DNA of 26,863 nucleotides from VHBM01 sp052386635. Its GTDB lineage: Archaea > Thermoproteota > Nitrososphaeria > Nitrososphaerales > Nitrosopumilaceae. This document shows positions 1 through 7,330 of this stretch, one piece after another. The translations under genes were made by a program, and so were the position numbers. The DNA is taken from NCBI GenBank assembly GCA_052386635.1, contig JBQTJY010000077.1, positions 1-26,863 of the forward strand, read 5' to 3'. The notes under the pieces are model-generated. The model did no database searches, was not told the DNA's origin, and saw nothing but the letters and a program-made list of their open reading frames with translations. Each line of letters opens with the position of its first letter. The stretch's first letter is position 1.

Positions 1-10
1 ATCTTATAGG

Positions 11-220
11 TTAATCCCATTCATCTAACGTGCCTGCAGTTTGGCCTTCTGTAGTGCCAGCATAATCTCCAAGTATGTCTGAATATTTTGGATCATGTTG
101 GGAAATAAATTTCACATATTCTCCATAACTCATATCTAGATTACAATATACACACTTTACAGCTGAATAGTCAGGTGCAAGTTCTGCAACTTGTTTGCAC
201 TTGGGGCACCTTATCTTCAC
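11..220 (-). CDS. Small zinc-ribbon protein, function unknown
   Basis: A 69-residue protein with a CPKC motif at residues 5-8 and a CVYC motif at 23-26. Together they make a four-cysteine zinc ribbon separated by 14 residues. The rest (YGEYVKFISQHDP and an acidic, Gly/Thr-rich tail) shows no domain I recognise. The start is GTG at 218-220; the ATG at 220-222 is out of frame. It diverges from the YggX-like gene across a 73-nt AT-rich gap that must hold both promoters. Small zinc ribbons like this in archaea are often RNA-, DNA- or protein-binding, but that is only a family-level guess. Confidence 0.7.
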   Translation of the reverse strand: MKIRCPKCKQVAELAPDYSAVKCVYCNLDMSYGEYVKFISQHDPKYSDILGDYAGTTEGQTAGTLDEWD

Positions 221-293
221 ATATTATCTAGCAATTGTTATTTATTATTGATTTAGGTCCAAAAAAAGATAAAAGGAGTTTTTATGAAGCTAA

Positions 294-578
294 TTGATGG
301 CAAGAACCTGTACTAAATGCAAGAGCTCGATTCCTGATACTGAAGAGCTAGACCCAAAAGCAGCTACATATCCATGCTGTAACAATTGCTGGTCGCAATG
401 GAAAGAATACCGAGTAATGGTAATGAATGAAATGAGATTAGACATGTCTTTGCCTGATCACAGAAAGGTTATCAAAAAACACGAGAAAATTTTTGTAGGT
501 GTCCTGACTCCAGAAGGCGACATTGTAGATTTTAGTGATGAAAAGAATCGAAAACCAGACGTTCAAAACCCAATGTGA
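294..578 (+). CDS. YggX-like Fe(2+)-trafficking / oxidative damage protection protein with extra Cys pairs
   Basis: The 94-residue product resembles bacterial YggX along its length: an MARTC start followed by a helical core W-x-Q-W...(M/I)NE-x-(R/K)L-(D/N)M...HRK near residues 33-61. YggX proteins are implicated in iron handling and protection of Fe-S enzymes from oxidants. Unlike bacterial YggX, with a single N-terminal cysteine, this one has CTKC at 6-9 and CCNNC at 28-32, which could hold a metal. The reading frame opens with TTG at 294 directly followed by ATG at 297; either may be used. A GGAG at 275-278 lies 18 nt before the ATG, too far for a classical ribosome site. The 3' end overlaps the convergent gene by 16 nt. 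The YggX assignment is from motif memory, not a search. Confidence 0.7.
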   Translation: MMARTCTKCKSSIPDTEELDPKAATYPCCNNCWSQWKEYRVMVMNEMRLDMSLPDHRKVIKKHEKIFVGVLTPEGDIVDFSDEKNRKPDVQNPM

Positions 579-1027
579 CTTTTCGCACTATCTGGTATTA
601 TCAAAAATAATCTGTCCCTTGTTTTTGTATCAAGATTTGAAATTATTTTCTTTATTGTCTTTGCAAGAGTCCCTTTTTTTGAATCATCAAGTGACAAAAA
701 GATCTCAAGAATACTATCTAGATTAAAATTGATTAGCTTTTGTGGAAAATTTACAATTTCATCAATGTAACCAGAAAAAAGAGCCATTCTTTGTTCTTCT
801 GAGACTGTTGTTAATACCTCAAGCCATGTCTTGAATAGTTTGGCAAATTTTGAAAAGGGAATGGTCGGCCCAGCCTCAAGTGCATTATTGATAATCTCTT
901 TTCTATCCTGCTCGTTTATTGAAAAAAATTCTAACATCCTTTTTTTCAGGATTGGTTTTCTAAGAAAGTCAGGTAGGCTAGCTAAATTGACGATTATGTT
1001 TCCAGCATAGTTTGGTTCCGACAACAT
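563..1027 (-). CDS. Helical protein of unknown function
   Basis: A 154-residue, largely helical soluble protein with no cysteine, no membrane segment and no catalytic motif I recognise. It starts with ATG at 1025-1027. Leu/Ile-rich amphipathic helices alternate with charged turns, which suggests a protein-protein interaction fold. The codon pattern and intact length support a real gene. Its end overlaps the convergent YggX-like gene by 16 nt, and it diverges from purA across 76 nt. Probably a lineage-conserved archaeal hypothetical protein; function not determined. Confidence 0.7.
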   Translation of the reverse strand: MLSEPNYAGNIIVNLASLPDFLRKPILKKRMLEFFSINEQDRKEIINNALEAGPTIPFSKFAKLFKTWLEVLTTVSEEQRMALFSGYIDEIVNFPQKLINFNLDSILEIFLSLDDSKKGTLAKTIKKIISNLDTKTRDRLFLIIPDSAKSHIGF

Positions 1028-1072
1028 CGATCATCAAAAGGCTGTGAAATAAAATAATATTGTAACAATTTA

Positions 1073-1081
1073 GATTAAATA
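1073..1081 (+). promoter_or_regulatory. TATA-like box of purA
   Basis: GATTAAATA is centred about 27 nt before the GTG start at 1104, the spacing expected for a leaderless archaeal transcript. Inferred from position and composition only. Confidence 0.4.
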
Positions 1082-1103
1082 CGTCGAATTTAAGCTCAAA
1101 AAC

Positions 1104-2099
1104 GTGCCCTCTACTGTTATTGTCGGCGGTTTTTTTGGTGACGAAGGAAAAGGAAAGATAGTTTCGTATCTTGCACTAAAAGATAATCCATCAATTGTAG
1201 TACGAGGTGGTGCAGGACCAAACGCAGGTCACACAATATCTGATGGTGACAAGGTATACAAAGTCAGAATGTTGCCAAGCGGTTTTTTAAACAAAAGCTC
1301 AAAGATGATGATCGGACCAGGTGTTGTGGTAAATCCAACAATTCTACTCAAGGAAATAAAGGATTTTGGAGTTTCAGATAGAGTTTTTGTTGATCAAAGA
1401 TGTGGTATTATTGAAGAAACACATGTAGAACGTGATTCAAAACTAAAAGATACCATTGGAAGTACAGGGTCAGGAACCGGCCCTGCAAATGCAGACAGGG
1501 CAATGAGAACACTAAAACTTGCAAAAGACATTGATTCACTGTCCTCATATCTTGAAGACGTTCCATCTGCAATCAACCAAGCCTTGGATAAAAACAAGGA
1601 TGTTCTAGTTGAGGGAACACAAGGAACGTATCTTTCATTATGGCATGGAACCTATCCCTATGTAACCTCAAAGGATGTTACTGCTTCTGGGATTTGCTCA
1701 GATATAGGATTGGGACCAAAGAAGGTAGATGAGGTTATGGTCGTATTCAAGTCATATGTAACACGTGTTGGAGAAGGACCACTAGAAAACGAGCTTGCTT
1801 CTGATACAATATCAAAAAAGGGATGGTCTGAATGGGGAACAGTTACTGGTCGTCAGAGACGTGCAGCCGAATTTAATTTCAGTCTAGCAAAAAAAGCAAT
1901 CATGCTAAACAGCGCTACACAGATAGCCATAACTAAATTGGATGTACTTTTTCCTTCATGCGCACACAAAACATCTTATGCGAGCCTAGATGACGAAGCA
2001 AAATCGTTCATTAAAAATATTGAAGACAAGTTAGGCGTTACTGTCACACTCATAGGCACAGGACCTGCGATAAATGATATCATTGACAAACGAGGCTAG
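1104..2099 (+). CDS. purA: Adenylosuccinate synthetase (short archaeal type)
   Basis: Makes adenylosuccinate from IMP, aspartate and GTP, the first committed step to AMP. The N-terminus carries the GTP/IMP-binding motif GGFFGDEGKGK at residues 8-18, with Asp13 and Lys16 in the catalytic positions, and GPNAGHT at 38-44 with His43 as the partner acid/base. Further family motifs are STGSGTG (120-126), EGTQGT (170-175) and HGTYPYVTS (181-189). The GRQRR segment near 250 and TKLDV near 280 fit substrate and guanine binding. At 331 residues it is about 100 shorter than bacterial PurA, as in other archaea. The start is GTG, supported by the motif position and a TATA-like box 27 nt upstream. The next gene starts 56 nt downstream on the same strand. 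Confidence 0.95.
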   Translation: MPSTVIVGGFFGDEGKGKIVSYLALKDNPSIVVRGGAGPNAGHTISDGDKVYKVRMLPSGFLNKSSKMMIGPGVVVNPTILLKEIKDFGVSDRVFVDQRCGIIEETHVERDSKLKDTIGSTGSGTGPANADRAMRTLKLAKDIDSLSSYLEDVPSAINQALDKNKDVLVEGTQGTYLSLWHGTYPYVTSKDVTASGICSDIGLGPKKVDEVMVVFKSYVTRVGEGPLENELASDTISKKGWSEWGTVTGRQRRAAEFNFSLAKKAIMLNSATQIAITKLDVLFPSCAHKTSYASLDDEAKSFIKNIEDKLGVTVTLIGTGPAINDIIDKRG

Positions 2100-2122
2100 C
2101 GCTGTCATACAAATTCGGCTAA

Positions 2123-2131
2123 CTTTTAATT
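2123..2131 (+). promoter_or_regulatory. TATA-like box before the 2156 gene
   Basis: CTTTTAATT is centred 29 nt before ATG 2156. It supports ATG 2156 rather than TTG 2141 as the start and suggests the gene has its own promoter apart from purA. Confidence 0.4.
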
Positions 2132-2155
2132 TGGCAATATTTGCAAAGGATCGAG

Positions 2156-2821
2156 ATGGACAAGCGACCAAAGTACATTCAAGTTTCATCACCATTAGAA
2201 TTTTCACGCTTGGTTTGTGCATTAGAAAGAATTCCACGTGTTTCATTTCTTCATGAACACGAAGGAAAAAAAGTACTATCAGTTCAAATGGATTTGCTAA
2301 AAGAAAGACCAATTGTATATTATACACCAATTGAACACACAGGACACTACCTGTGTTATGGCTTTAAAGCAGGAAATGAAGAATCATCAATTGTAAACTC
2401 TACCTCAGACTCTGCATGTCTTTATTCCCCAATAGTTAAGATCAAAACACTTCCTGACACGCTTAAGGCAGAAGCAAACAATGGAGAGGTAAAATATCAC
2501 CCAATTGAGCTAGAAGATCTTGCAAGCCTTGCAAAATTAAGCTATGGTTTTGAAGAGGCCCCATTTCCATTATTTGCATTTCCGTACCAAGGAAAGTGGC
2601 TGCTTGGGGTATTCATGAATTTTAACGAAGAAGGAGATTCATATTTCTGCCACGTAGTTTTAAACGAAAACCCAGAAAAGCCATTTCTAAAGTATGCTAC
2701 ACACAATGGAACTCAGCCATCATTTGTTGCAAATCCAATAGAGCATGGCTATTCTTACATCAAAATTATAAAATTAAAAGAGACTCATCCATTGGTCAGT
2801 TATGACCAGCTTCAGAACTAG
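2156..2821 (+). CDS. Conserved protein of unknown function, upstream of pyrF
   Basis: A 221-residue soluble protein counted from ATG 2156. An in-frame TTG at 2141 would add five residues but sits too near the TATA-like box. The sequence looks like a mixed alpha/beta fold with an N-terminal MDKRPKYIQVSS segment and a central aromatic stretch (PLFAFPYQGKWLLGVFMNF). There are no signal peptide, membrane segments, paired cysteines or nucleotide-binding motifs. Its last 20 nt overlap pyrF, so the two genes are likely translated from one message. That link hints at a role near pyrimidine metabolism, but nothing in the protein itself confirms this. Confidence 0.7.
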   Translation: MDKRPKYIQVSSPLEFSRLVCALERIPRVSFLHEHEGKKVLSVQMDLLKERPIVYYTPIEHTGHYLCYGFKAGNEESSIVNSTSDSACLYSPIVKIKTLPDTLKAEANNGEVKYHPIELEDLASLAKLSYGFEEAPFPLFAFPYQGKWLLGVFMNFNEEGDSYFCHVVLNENPEKPFLKYATHNGTQPSFVANPIEHGYSYIKIIKLKETHPLVSYDQLQN

Positions 2822-3533
2822 AATAAAAAAGATATCTGAAGAAAAAGGCCGTATAATTTTAGCAAACGATTATAGTTCTAGCAAAAACATAGAATCAAAA
2901 ACTATCAAAAACATCAAAACACTGCATAATTACATTTGCGGTTTAAAGCTAAATTTTCACGTATTGCTTCCACTTGGATTTAAAGAGATAAAAAAAATAA
3001 ATGATATCGCACATGATCATGGGCTTGTAACCATAGCTGACATAAAATTAAATGACATTGGCAACACAAATCAAGTCACATCAGAATTTCTCTGGAGCTG
3101 TGGATTTGACGCAATAATTGTAAATCCAATTATGGGAAAAGCAAGTCTAAAAAATCTTGTAGACTATGCTCACAAAAAAAGTAGAGGGATAATCACATTG
3201 TGCCATATGAGTGCGCCTGAGGCAAGACACACATACGAATTACAGATAACTGGCAAAACAAAGCTGTATCAATTATTTTTGAAATTGGCTTTACTTCAAA
3301 AAGTGGATGGAATTATAGTTGGTGCAACATTTCCTCAGGTTATTCAATATTGCAAAAACAAAGTAAAAGAAAAGCTTGACATCTATAGCCCAGGGATAGG
3401 CACACAGGGCGGAGAGGTTCAAAAAGTTACTTCATCAGGTTCTGACTTTTTAATTGTTGGCAGAACCATACTCTCATCAAAAAATCCTTTAGACACAACT
3501 AGGAACTTAAGTCAGCTAATCTTTTCCAAATAA
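2802..3533 (+). CDS. pyrF: Orotidine 5'-phosphate decarboxylase
   Basis: Decarboxylates OMP to UMP, the last step of de novo pyrimidine synthesis. The signature D-x-K-x-x-D is present as ADIKLNDIGNT, with Asp80, Lys82 and Asp85; Lys49 in GLKLN and Asp23 in LANDY complete the usual active-site set. The C-terminal PGIGTQGG and VGRTI segments fit the phosphate-binding loops of the TIM barrel. 243 residues is normal for the archaeal enzyme. ATG 2802 lies inside the end of the previous gene (20-nt overlap), which suggests translational coupling. The 3' end overlaps the NUDIX gene on the other strand by 22 nt. The other pyrimidine genes here, pyrD and pyrK, lie 22 kb away. Confidence 0.93.
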   Translation: MTSFRTRIKKISEEKGRIILANDYSSSKNIESKTIKNIKTLHNYICGLKLNFHVLLPLGFKEIKKINDIAHDHGLVTIADIKLNDIGNTNQVTSEFLWSCGFDAIIVNPIMGKASLKNLVDYAHKKSRGIITLCHMSAPEARHTYELQITGKTKLYQLFLKLALLQKVDGIIVGATFPQVIQYCKNKVKEKLDIYSPGIGTQGGEVQKVTSSGSDFLIVGRTILSSKNPLDTTRNLSQLIFSK

Positions 3534-3931
3534 TTTTTTGCTTTTACCAAAACATTTTTTGCGTTTTCATAAGTGATTTTGTTTAACGCATTGTCAAAAT
3601 CAAGCCACACATAATCCAAGTGTTCATATGAAATCTTAACTTGTTTTGTGTTTGTCTTTGCAAGAAAAAATATGACTTCTTTTTGTACTGTATCACCATT
3701 AAATTTGAAACTATACTCAATTTTTTCTTTGAAGTTTTTAATAAACTCAATATCTGCAATTCCTGTTTCTTCTTTTGTTTCTCTAATTACTGCTTGTTCA
3801 GGACTTTCATTATTTTCTATTTTACCTTTTACAAAATCCCAGTAACCTGTTGGATAATGCAAAAGCAAGAATAGATTTTCAGTATTTTCTTCAATAAATA
3901 ATACAGTACCTGCAGATTGTTCCTTTATCAT
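3512..3931 (-). CDS. NUDIX hydrolase, probably diadenosine tetraphosphatase type
   Basis: A 139-residue NUDIX protein. The Nudix box (G-x5-E-x7-REUxEExGU) spans residues 36-58, with Gly36, the R50-E51 pair and E54-E55 as metal ligands. The preceding GYWDFVKGK segment is typical of the asymmetrical Ap4A hydrolase branch, which cleaves Ap4A to ATP and AMP and clears dinucleotide stress products. Substrate choice is inferred from that segment and is not certain. The start is ATG at 3929-3931, 18 nt after the stop of the cis-prenyltransferase gene, so it is probably the last gene of the DUF373 operon. It overlaps pyrF tail to tail by 22 nt. Confidence 0.88.
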   Translation of the reverse strand: MIKEQSAGTVLFIEENTENLFLLLHYPTGYWDFVKGKIENNESPEQAVIRETKEETGIADIEFIKNFKEKIEYSFKFNGDTVQKEVIFFLAKTNTKQVKISYEHLDYVWLDFDNALNKITYENAKNVLVKAKNYLEKIS

Positions 3932-3949
3932 TTTTTATCAGTGTCTTAA

Positions 3950-4651
3950 CTATTTGCCAAGACGACGTTTTCTTTTTTGAAAAGTTCGTATGGCTCGCAT
4001 TAAATCAATTTTTCTAAATTCGGGCCAAAAAATATCCATAAAAACAAGCTCACTGTATGCACTTTGCCAAATTAAAAATCCACTCAAACGCTTTTCCCCA
4101 GATGTACGCAAAATCATATCCGGTGATGACTGCGGTAGATGTGATGTGTAAAGGTTTGACTCAATTACGTTTTTGTTAATATCGTTTACGTCAAGATTTC
4201 CTTCCTTTATCTTGATGCCAATCTTTTTGACTGCATCCACTAGCTCGTTTTGGCCTCCATATGCTATTGCGATATTAAGATAATGACTGTCATAGTCTTT
4301 TGTTGCCACATCAAGCCTGTGCAGAACCTCTTTTATGGACTCTGGCAATAACTCGACTCGACCTATTGCTTTTACCCTCATCTTGGTTCGGTGAATCCTA
4401 GGATCGTTGTACAGCTTTTCTAGGCGCTCTTTTATCAACTGGAAAAGATATTCAAGCTCCTTATCGTTTCTTTCAAGATTTTCTGCAGATAGTGCATATA
4501 AGGTAATGATCTTTATGTCAAATTCCTCACACCAATCCATTAGATTTTCAACAGCATCTGCACCTCTCCAATGACCTGCTTTTGGCATAACCAGATTTCT
4601 TTTTGCCCATCTTCTATTACCATCTAAAATAATGGCAATATGGTTTGGCAT
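3950..4651 (-). CDS. uppS: Cis-prenyltransferase (undecaprenyl/dolichyl diphosphate synthase family)
   Basis: Condenses isopentenyl diphosphate units onto an allylic primer to make the long polyprenyl carrier used for glycosylation of cell-surface proteins. Hallmarks: HIAIILDGNRRWAK at residues 4-17 with catalytic Asp10 and N12-R13-R14, and the C-terminal ILRTSGEKRLSGFLIWQ followed by SAYSELVF, where Arg and Ser bind diphosphate and Glu binds Mg2+. From ATG 4651 the protein is 233 residues, but it then lacks the N-terminal helix seen in relatives. The frame upstream (4652-4762) is open and encodes GLYRLYSKKLEKEI, which looks like that helix, yet has no ATG, GTG or TTG. The real start may lie upstream at a non-standard codon. 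It follows the DUF373 gene in an operon. Confidence 0.93.
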   Translation of the reverse strand: MPNHIAIILDGNRRWAKRNLVMPKAGHWRGADAVENLMDWCEEFDIKIITLYALSAENLERNDKELEYLFQLIKERLEKLYNDPRIHRTKMRVKAIGRVELLPESIKEVLHRLDVATKDYDSHYLNIAIAYGGQNELVDAVKKIGIKIKEGNLDVNDINKNVIESNLYTSHLPQSSPDMILRTSGEKRLSGFLIWQSAYSELVFMDIFWPEFRKIDLMRAIRTFQKRKRRLGK

Positions 4652-4728
4652 GTCATCTCTTAGAATTTCTTTTTCTAGTTTTTTAGAATAAAGTCTGTAA
4701 AGACCAGATAAAACAAACGTGACTTTTT

Positions 4729-5874
4729 TTATTCCGTTAATATTTGCCCACCCTTCTTTTTCCTATATTTATGGAATAAAAGGGTGGCAGATATCAGTGT
4801 TATTGCCAATCCAATTAGTAATGGTGGGATTAGAGTAAACGAGCTTTCATCATTAACAAGCATGTTAGTAAACTGTGCTACTGTAGGGTAGAGAGCTCCA
4901 AGTACAATTAATCTTAGACTATCAGAAATTGCTCTTAGACTTCCACTTAACCAGTTGCTAAGAAGCATTCCTCCAAAAATTGATCCTATTCCCATCCACA
5001 AAAATGGTAAACCCCCAGCAACGAACTGTCCGATTATTATTTTATCTGTGATTATACTTAGTATCTCTCTGTCCTGTGCTACCAAGCTTGTATCTAATGA
5101 TGAGATTCCAGATTGTATTGATGCTAAAATTAGAATTATGCCAGCTACAAAAGTAAATATTCTAATGAATCCAGCAGGTGTAGGTTTTGCCCAGTTTGAC
5201 CAAACTCTATCAACATCAAATGCTCTAATAAGAAATGCTCCACCAAGTACACTGATCAAGACAGCAAAGATTTCCTTTGTGTATCCAACAACAGAAGCAA
5301 TTCCTCCAATTAACAACAAAATTCCTGGAACACCAAGAACAAATTTTGAATACTTGGAATCATAAATTAACATTTTAAGATATTTTCCAAAAACTGCATA
5401 GGAATATTCGACGGTTCTACTAACCCGCATTACAACTCTTTGCACAGAAACAATAGGGAGAACATTTTGAATAATTGGAATAACACTTTCATCGTCTTCT
5501 CCATCAGAAACAATAACTGCACCATTTGCTGAAAATTTTTCTAAAACTTTTCTTATCTCTAGTGCAATTTTTTCATCTGCTTCAACGCCCTTATTTTTTG
5601 TACCTGCCACAGTAATGACTTCGGTCTGATACCCTTTGCTTACCAAGTCCTCATATGTCCTTATAGCATAAAAAATAGAATTAGAGTCAGCGTCTTCAGG
5701 ATCTTCAAGCGCAAGTCTTTGTGCTGCTTCTATACATGCATCTCTTCCAATAACAGGAGTGATAATTCCTGCCTTTTCACCTACGTCATTGTCTCTATCA
5801 ACACAGATTACAAGTAGTCTGCTTGACGTAGGAGATTTTATGTCCTTTTGCAGCTTTCTTGTATCCTGAGACAT
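4729..5874 (-). CDS. DUF373 family membrane protein
   Basis: A 381-residue archaeal protein matching the DUF373 family, whose function is not established. The N-terminal half (about 1-175) is a soluble alpha/beta domain with LLVICVDRDNDVGEK near 20-34, a conserved family start rich in Asp, and VSDGEDDESVIP near 142-153, which could bind a metal. The C-terminal half has about six hydrophobic helices (from FVLGVPGILLLIGG near 178 onward), ending in a KYRKKKGG basic tail. The start is ATG 5874, 28 nt from a weak TATA-like element. Its end overlaps the possible N-terminal extension of the cis-prenyltransferase gene, and NUDIX follows. The link to polyprenyl synthesis suggests an envelope role, by inference only. 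Confidence 0.85.
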   Translation of the reverse strand: MSQDTRKLQKDIKSPTSSRLLVICVDRDNDVGEKAGIITPVIGRDACIEAAQRLALEDPEDADSNSIFYAIRTYEDLVSKGYQTEVITVAGTKNKGVEADEKIALEIRKVLEKFSANGAVIVSDGEDDESVIPIIQNVLPIVSVQRVVMRVSRTVEYSYAVFGKYLKMLIYDSKYSKFVLGVPGILLLIGGIASVVGYTKEIFAVLISVLGGAFLIRAFDVDRVWSNWAKPTPAGFIRIFTFVAGIILILASIQSGISSLDTSLVAQDREILSIITDKIIIGQFVAGGLPFLWMGIGSIFGGMLLSNWLSGSLRAISDSLRLIVLGALYPTVAQFTNMLVNDESSFTLIPPLLIGLAITLISATLLFHKYRKKKGGQILTE

Positions 5875-5897
5875 ATCATACCAACATTACAAAATAA

Positions 5898-5906
5898 CCT
5901 TTTAAC
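5898..5906 (-). promoter_or_regulatory. Weak TATA-like element of the DUF373 operon
   Basis: Read on the minus strand this is GTTAAAAGG, centred about 28 nt before ATG 5874. Further upstream, 5-nt inverted arms (CTACT/AGTAG) lie at 5913-5931 and could be an operator or just the 3' end of the preceding gene's transcript. Confidence 0.3.
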
Positions 5907-5960
5907 ACTTCCCTACTTTTGAAAATAGTAGACTTAGTATTTTGAAGCCAGAATCCCAAA

Positions 5961-6458
5961 TTATGGCCTAGCAGAATCAGATGCAGAAACAAAGGATTTT
6001 GACTCTTCTTTTAGCTGGTCAATTTTTTCCAAAACTTGCTCAATATCTGCTTTGTCCGAGTTCTCTTTTATCATATTGGCAACAACAATTGTTTCTCGTA
6101 TGTTGGAGTTTGTTGCTCTAAGTGCCTCAATGTAATTCAAATAACTTTGTTGCCATTCTTCTGATGCGCTACTTTCAACAAGTTGTATTATTTGCGAATT
6201 TATCTGTGAAGATGAAATTTCAGCAACCTCAATGTATTGATCAGGAGTAATATCTTCATTTAGCATTTTTTGAAATTCTTTTTCAATGCCATCAACTAGT
6301 ACTAAATGAATTTCCTTTACTTCATCAAGATGTGATTTAAAATCAGAGACAACAAAAGTAGCATCATATCTTTGTGGAGTTAGCCAAACAAAAAAACTAC
6401 CAATTGTTATGGCAGCTAGTATTGCTACAGTCACCAAAACTCCTTTTTTTGAGGTCAA
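5961..6458 (-). CDS. Membrane-anchored extracytoplasmic protein, unknown function
   Basis: A 165-residue protein with one N-terminal hydrophobic segment (residues 7-25, VLVTVAILAAITIGSFFVW) after a short basic start, then about 135 residues of mostly helical, Glu/Ser/Gln-rich sequence. It reads as an anchored protein facing outside, with possible coiled-coil stretches near 85-150. No domain is recognised. The start is TTG at 6456-6458; there is no in-frame ATG upstream, and the TATA-like box on the minus strand at 6481-6490 puts the transcript start at this codon. A perfect 8-nt inverted repeat lies just upstream of that box. The gene may share a transcript with the DUF373 operon 86 nt downstream. 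Confidence 0.7.
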   Translation of the reverse strand: MTSKKGVLVTVAILAAITIGSFFVWLTPQRYDATFVVSDFKSHLDEVKEIHLVLVDGIEKEFQKMLNEDITPDQYIEVAEISSSQINSQIIQLVESSASEEWQQSYLNYIEALRATNSNIRETIVVANMIKENSDKADIEQVLEKIDQLKEESKSFVSASDSARP

Positions 6459-6480
6459 TTGTAAGGTTCTACAAATAGTG

Positions 6481-6490
6481 GTTTATAATA
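6481..6490 (-). promoter_or_regulatory. TATA-like box of the 6458 gene
   Basis: On the minus strand this reads TATTATAAAC, centred about 27 nt before the TTG start at 6458, which predicts an almost leaderless transcript. Confidence 0.45.
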
Positions 6491-6498
6491 TGATTGAA

Positions 6499-6518
6499 GT
6501 TTAATTCTATAATTAAAC
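6499..6518. promoter_or_regulatory. Perfect inverted repeat, candidate operator
   Basis: Arms GTTTAATT (6499-6506) and AATTAAAC (6511-6518) are exact reverse complements around a 4-nt CTAT spacer. It sits directly upstream of the TATA-like box of the minus-strand gene, where archaeal activators or repressors bind as dimers. An AT-rich region can produce such a palindrome by chance, so this is a candidate only. Confidence 0.4.
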
Positions 6519-6708
6519 GGCCAAAAACCATCAAGATTATTTATTTTAAATCACCAAGTCCTAAAAAATGGTAAAAATTTATTATTTTTTTACAATTAAT
6601 CGCGAATTTAGCGAAATTTGATCATAAAAAATTTAGAGACATCTAGTCTATAGTTAAATAAATTTTACATTTCCTTCCTAAATACCACCACACCTGTGAT
6701 TTGATAGA

Positions 6709-6852
6709 ATGGTACAAGCATATTGTGTAAAATGCAGAAAAAAAGTAGACATTAAAGATCCCCAACAGACAAAATTGAAGAATGGTCGACCTGCCACTAA
6801 GGGCAAGTGCCCAATTTGTGGAACTAATGTTTTCCGAATAGGCAAAACTTAG
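6709..6852 (+). CDS. DUF5679-type zinc-ribbon small protein (47 aa)
   Basis: A 47-residue frame from ATG 6709 to TAG 6852. It begins MVQAYCVKCRKK, continues with KNGRPATKGKCPICGTNVF and ends RIGKT. Two CxxC pairs (Cys6/Cys9 and Cys34/Cys37) form a zinc ribbon, and the NGRPATKG-CP-CGT pattern is the signature of the DUF5679 family, found in archaea and some bacteria with no known function. It lies 55 nt before the aIF2-beta gene on the same strand. The basic surface and the neighbours make a nucleic-acid or ribosome role plausible, but that is inference. Confidence 0.85.
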   Translation: MVQAYCVKCRKKVDIKDPQQTKLKNGRPATKGKCPICGTNVFRIGKT

Positions 6853-6907
6853 ACCACGGTCTTCTTTTTTGATCTAAACCAATATAGGGACATACATGTA
6901 ATGTTCC

Positions 6908-7330
6908 TTGTTGACAAGGACAGAATACGAGAAGCTGCTCAAGCGAGCTCAGGACAAGGTTTCAAAAAACAAGAGTGAAACCACAAGATTCGAGCTTCCA
7001 CCAGTAGATGTCATGTGGGAAGGCCAACGAACATTTCTTAGAAATTTTTCAGAGTTTCCAAAGGTCTTACGAAGGGACCCAGATAAGGTTCTACAGTATT
7101 TATCAAAAGAGTTTGCCGTTCCTGCAGAAAGAGTAGGTGAAAAGGCTATCTTTATTGGAAAAAGGGAGCCGCAAGACTTTACGCGTCTTTTTGAAATCTA
7201 TGTTAAAGATTATGTTGAATGCCCTACCTGTAAGAGCCCTGATACGAGAATAGAAAAGGAAAAAAGAATTTCATTTTTGATATGTGAAGCTTGTGGTGCC
7301 AAATCCACACTGAAAGGTAAATATGCGTAA
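6908..7330 (+). CDS. Translation initiation factor 2, subunit beta (aIF2-beta)
   Basis: The beta subunit of the GTP-dependent factor that brings initiator Met-tRNA to the small ribosomal subunit. The protein has the usual order: a short N-terminal helix (residues 5-17, EYEKLLKRAQDKV) that binds the gamma subunit, a central alpha/beta domain (about 35-100, with RTFLRNF at 41-47), and a C-terminal zinc ribbon with Cys105, Cys108, Cys126 and Cys129. 140 residues is the normal archaeal length. The start is TTG 6908; a second TTG follows at 6911, and neither is clearly better. The stop overlaps the DUF424 start by one base (TAATG). Confidence 0.94.
   Translation: MLTRTEYEKLLKRAQDKVSKNKSETTRFELPPVDVMWEGQRTFLRNFSEFPKVLRRDPDKVLQYLSKEFAVPAERVGEKAIFIGKREPQDFTRLFEIYVKDYVECPTCKSPDTRIEKEKRISFLICEACGAKSTLKGKYA

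Larger units (their letters stand above)
6459..6708. other. Longest non-coding stretch (250 nt), divergent promoter region
   Basis: This gap is strongly AT-rich and separates the minus-strand anchored protein from the plus-strand 47-aa protein. It holds a TATA-like box (6481-6490, minus), a perfect inverted repeat (6499-6518), and a TTAAATAAAT element near 6652-6661 that could serve the plus-strand gene. I see no tRNA, no convincing C/D-box RNA and no open frame with coding character. Confidence 0.6.

Noticed and set aside
284..316. 10-codon frame (MKLIDGKNLY) after a GGAG, overlapping the YggX-like start
   Set aside because: The GGAG to ATG spacing is good, but the peptide is tiny and unsupported; a leader-peptide role would be speculation.
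4955..5365. 136-residue plus-strand frame opposite the DUF373 gene
   Set aside because: It lies wholly inside a clear DUF373 gene on the other strand and shows no domain or promoter; it is a by-product of the membrane-protein codons.
6605..6618. AATTT-AGCG-AAATT hairpin in the long gap
   Set aside because: Five-base AT arms are expected by chance in such AT-rich sequence, and no T-run follows to make it a terminator.
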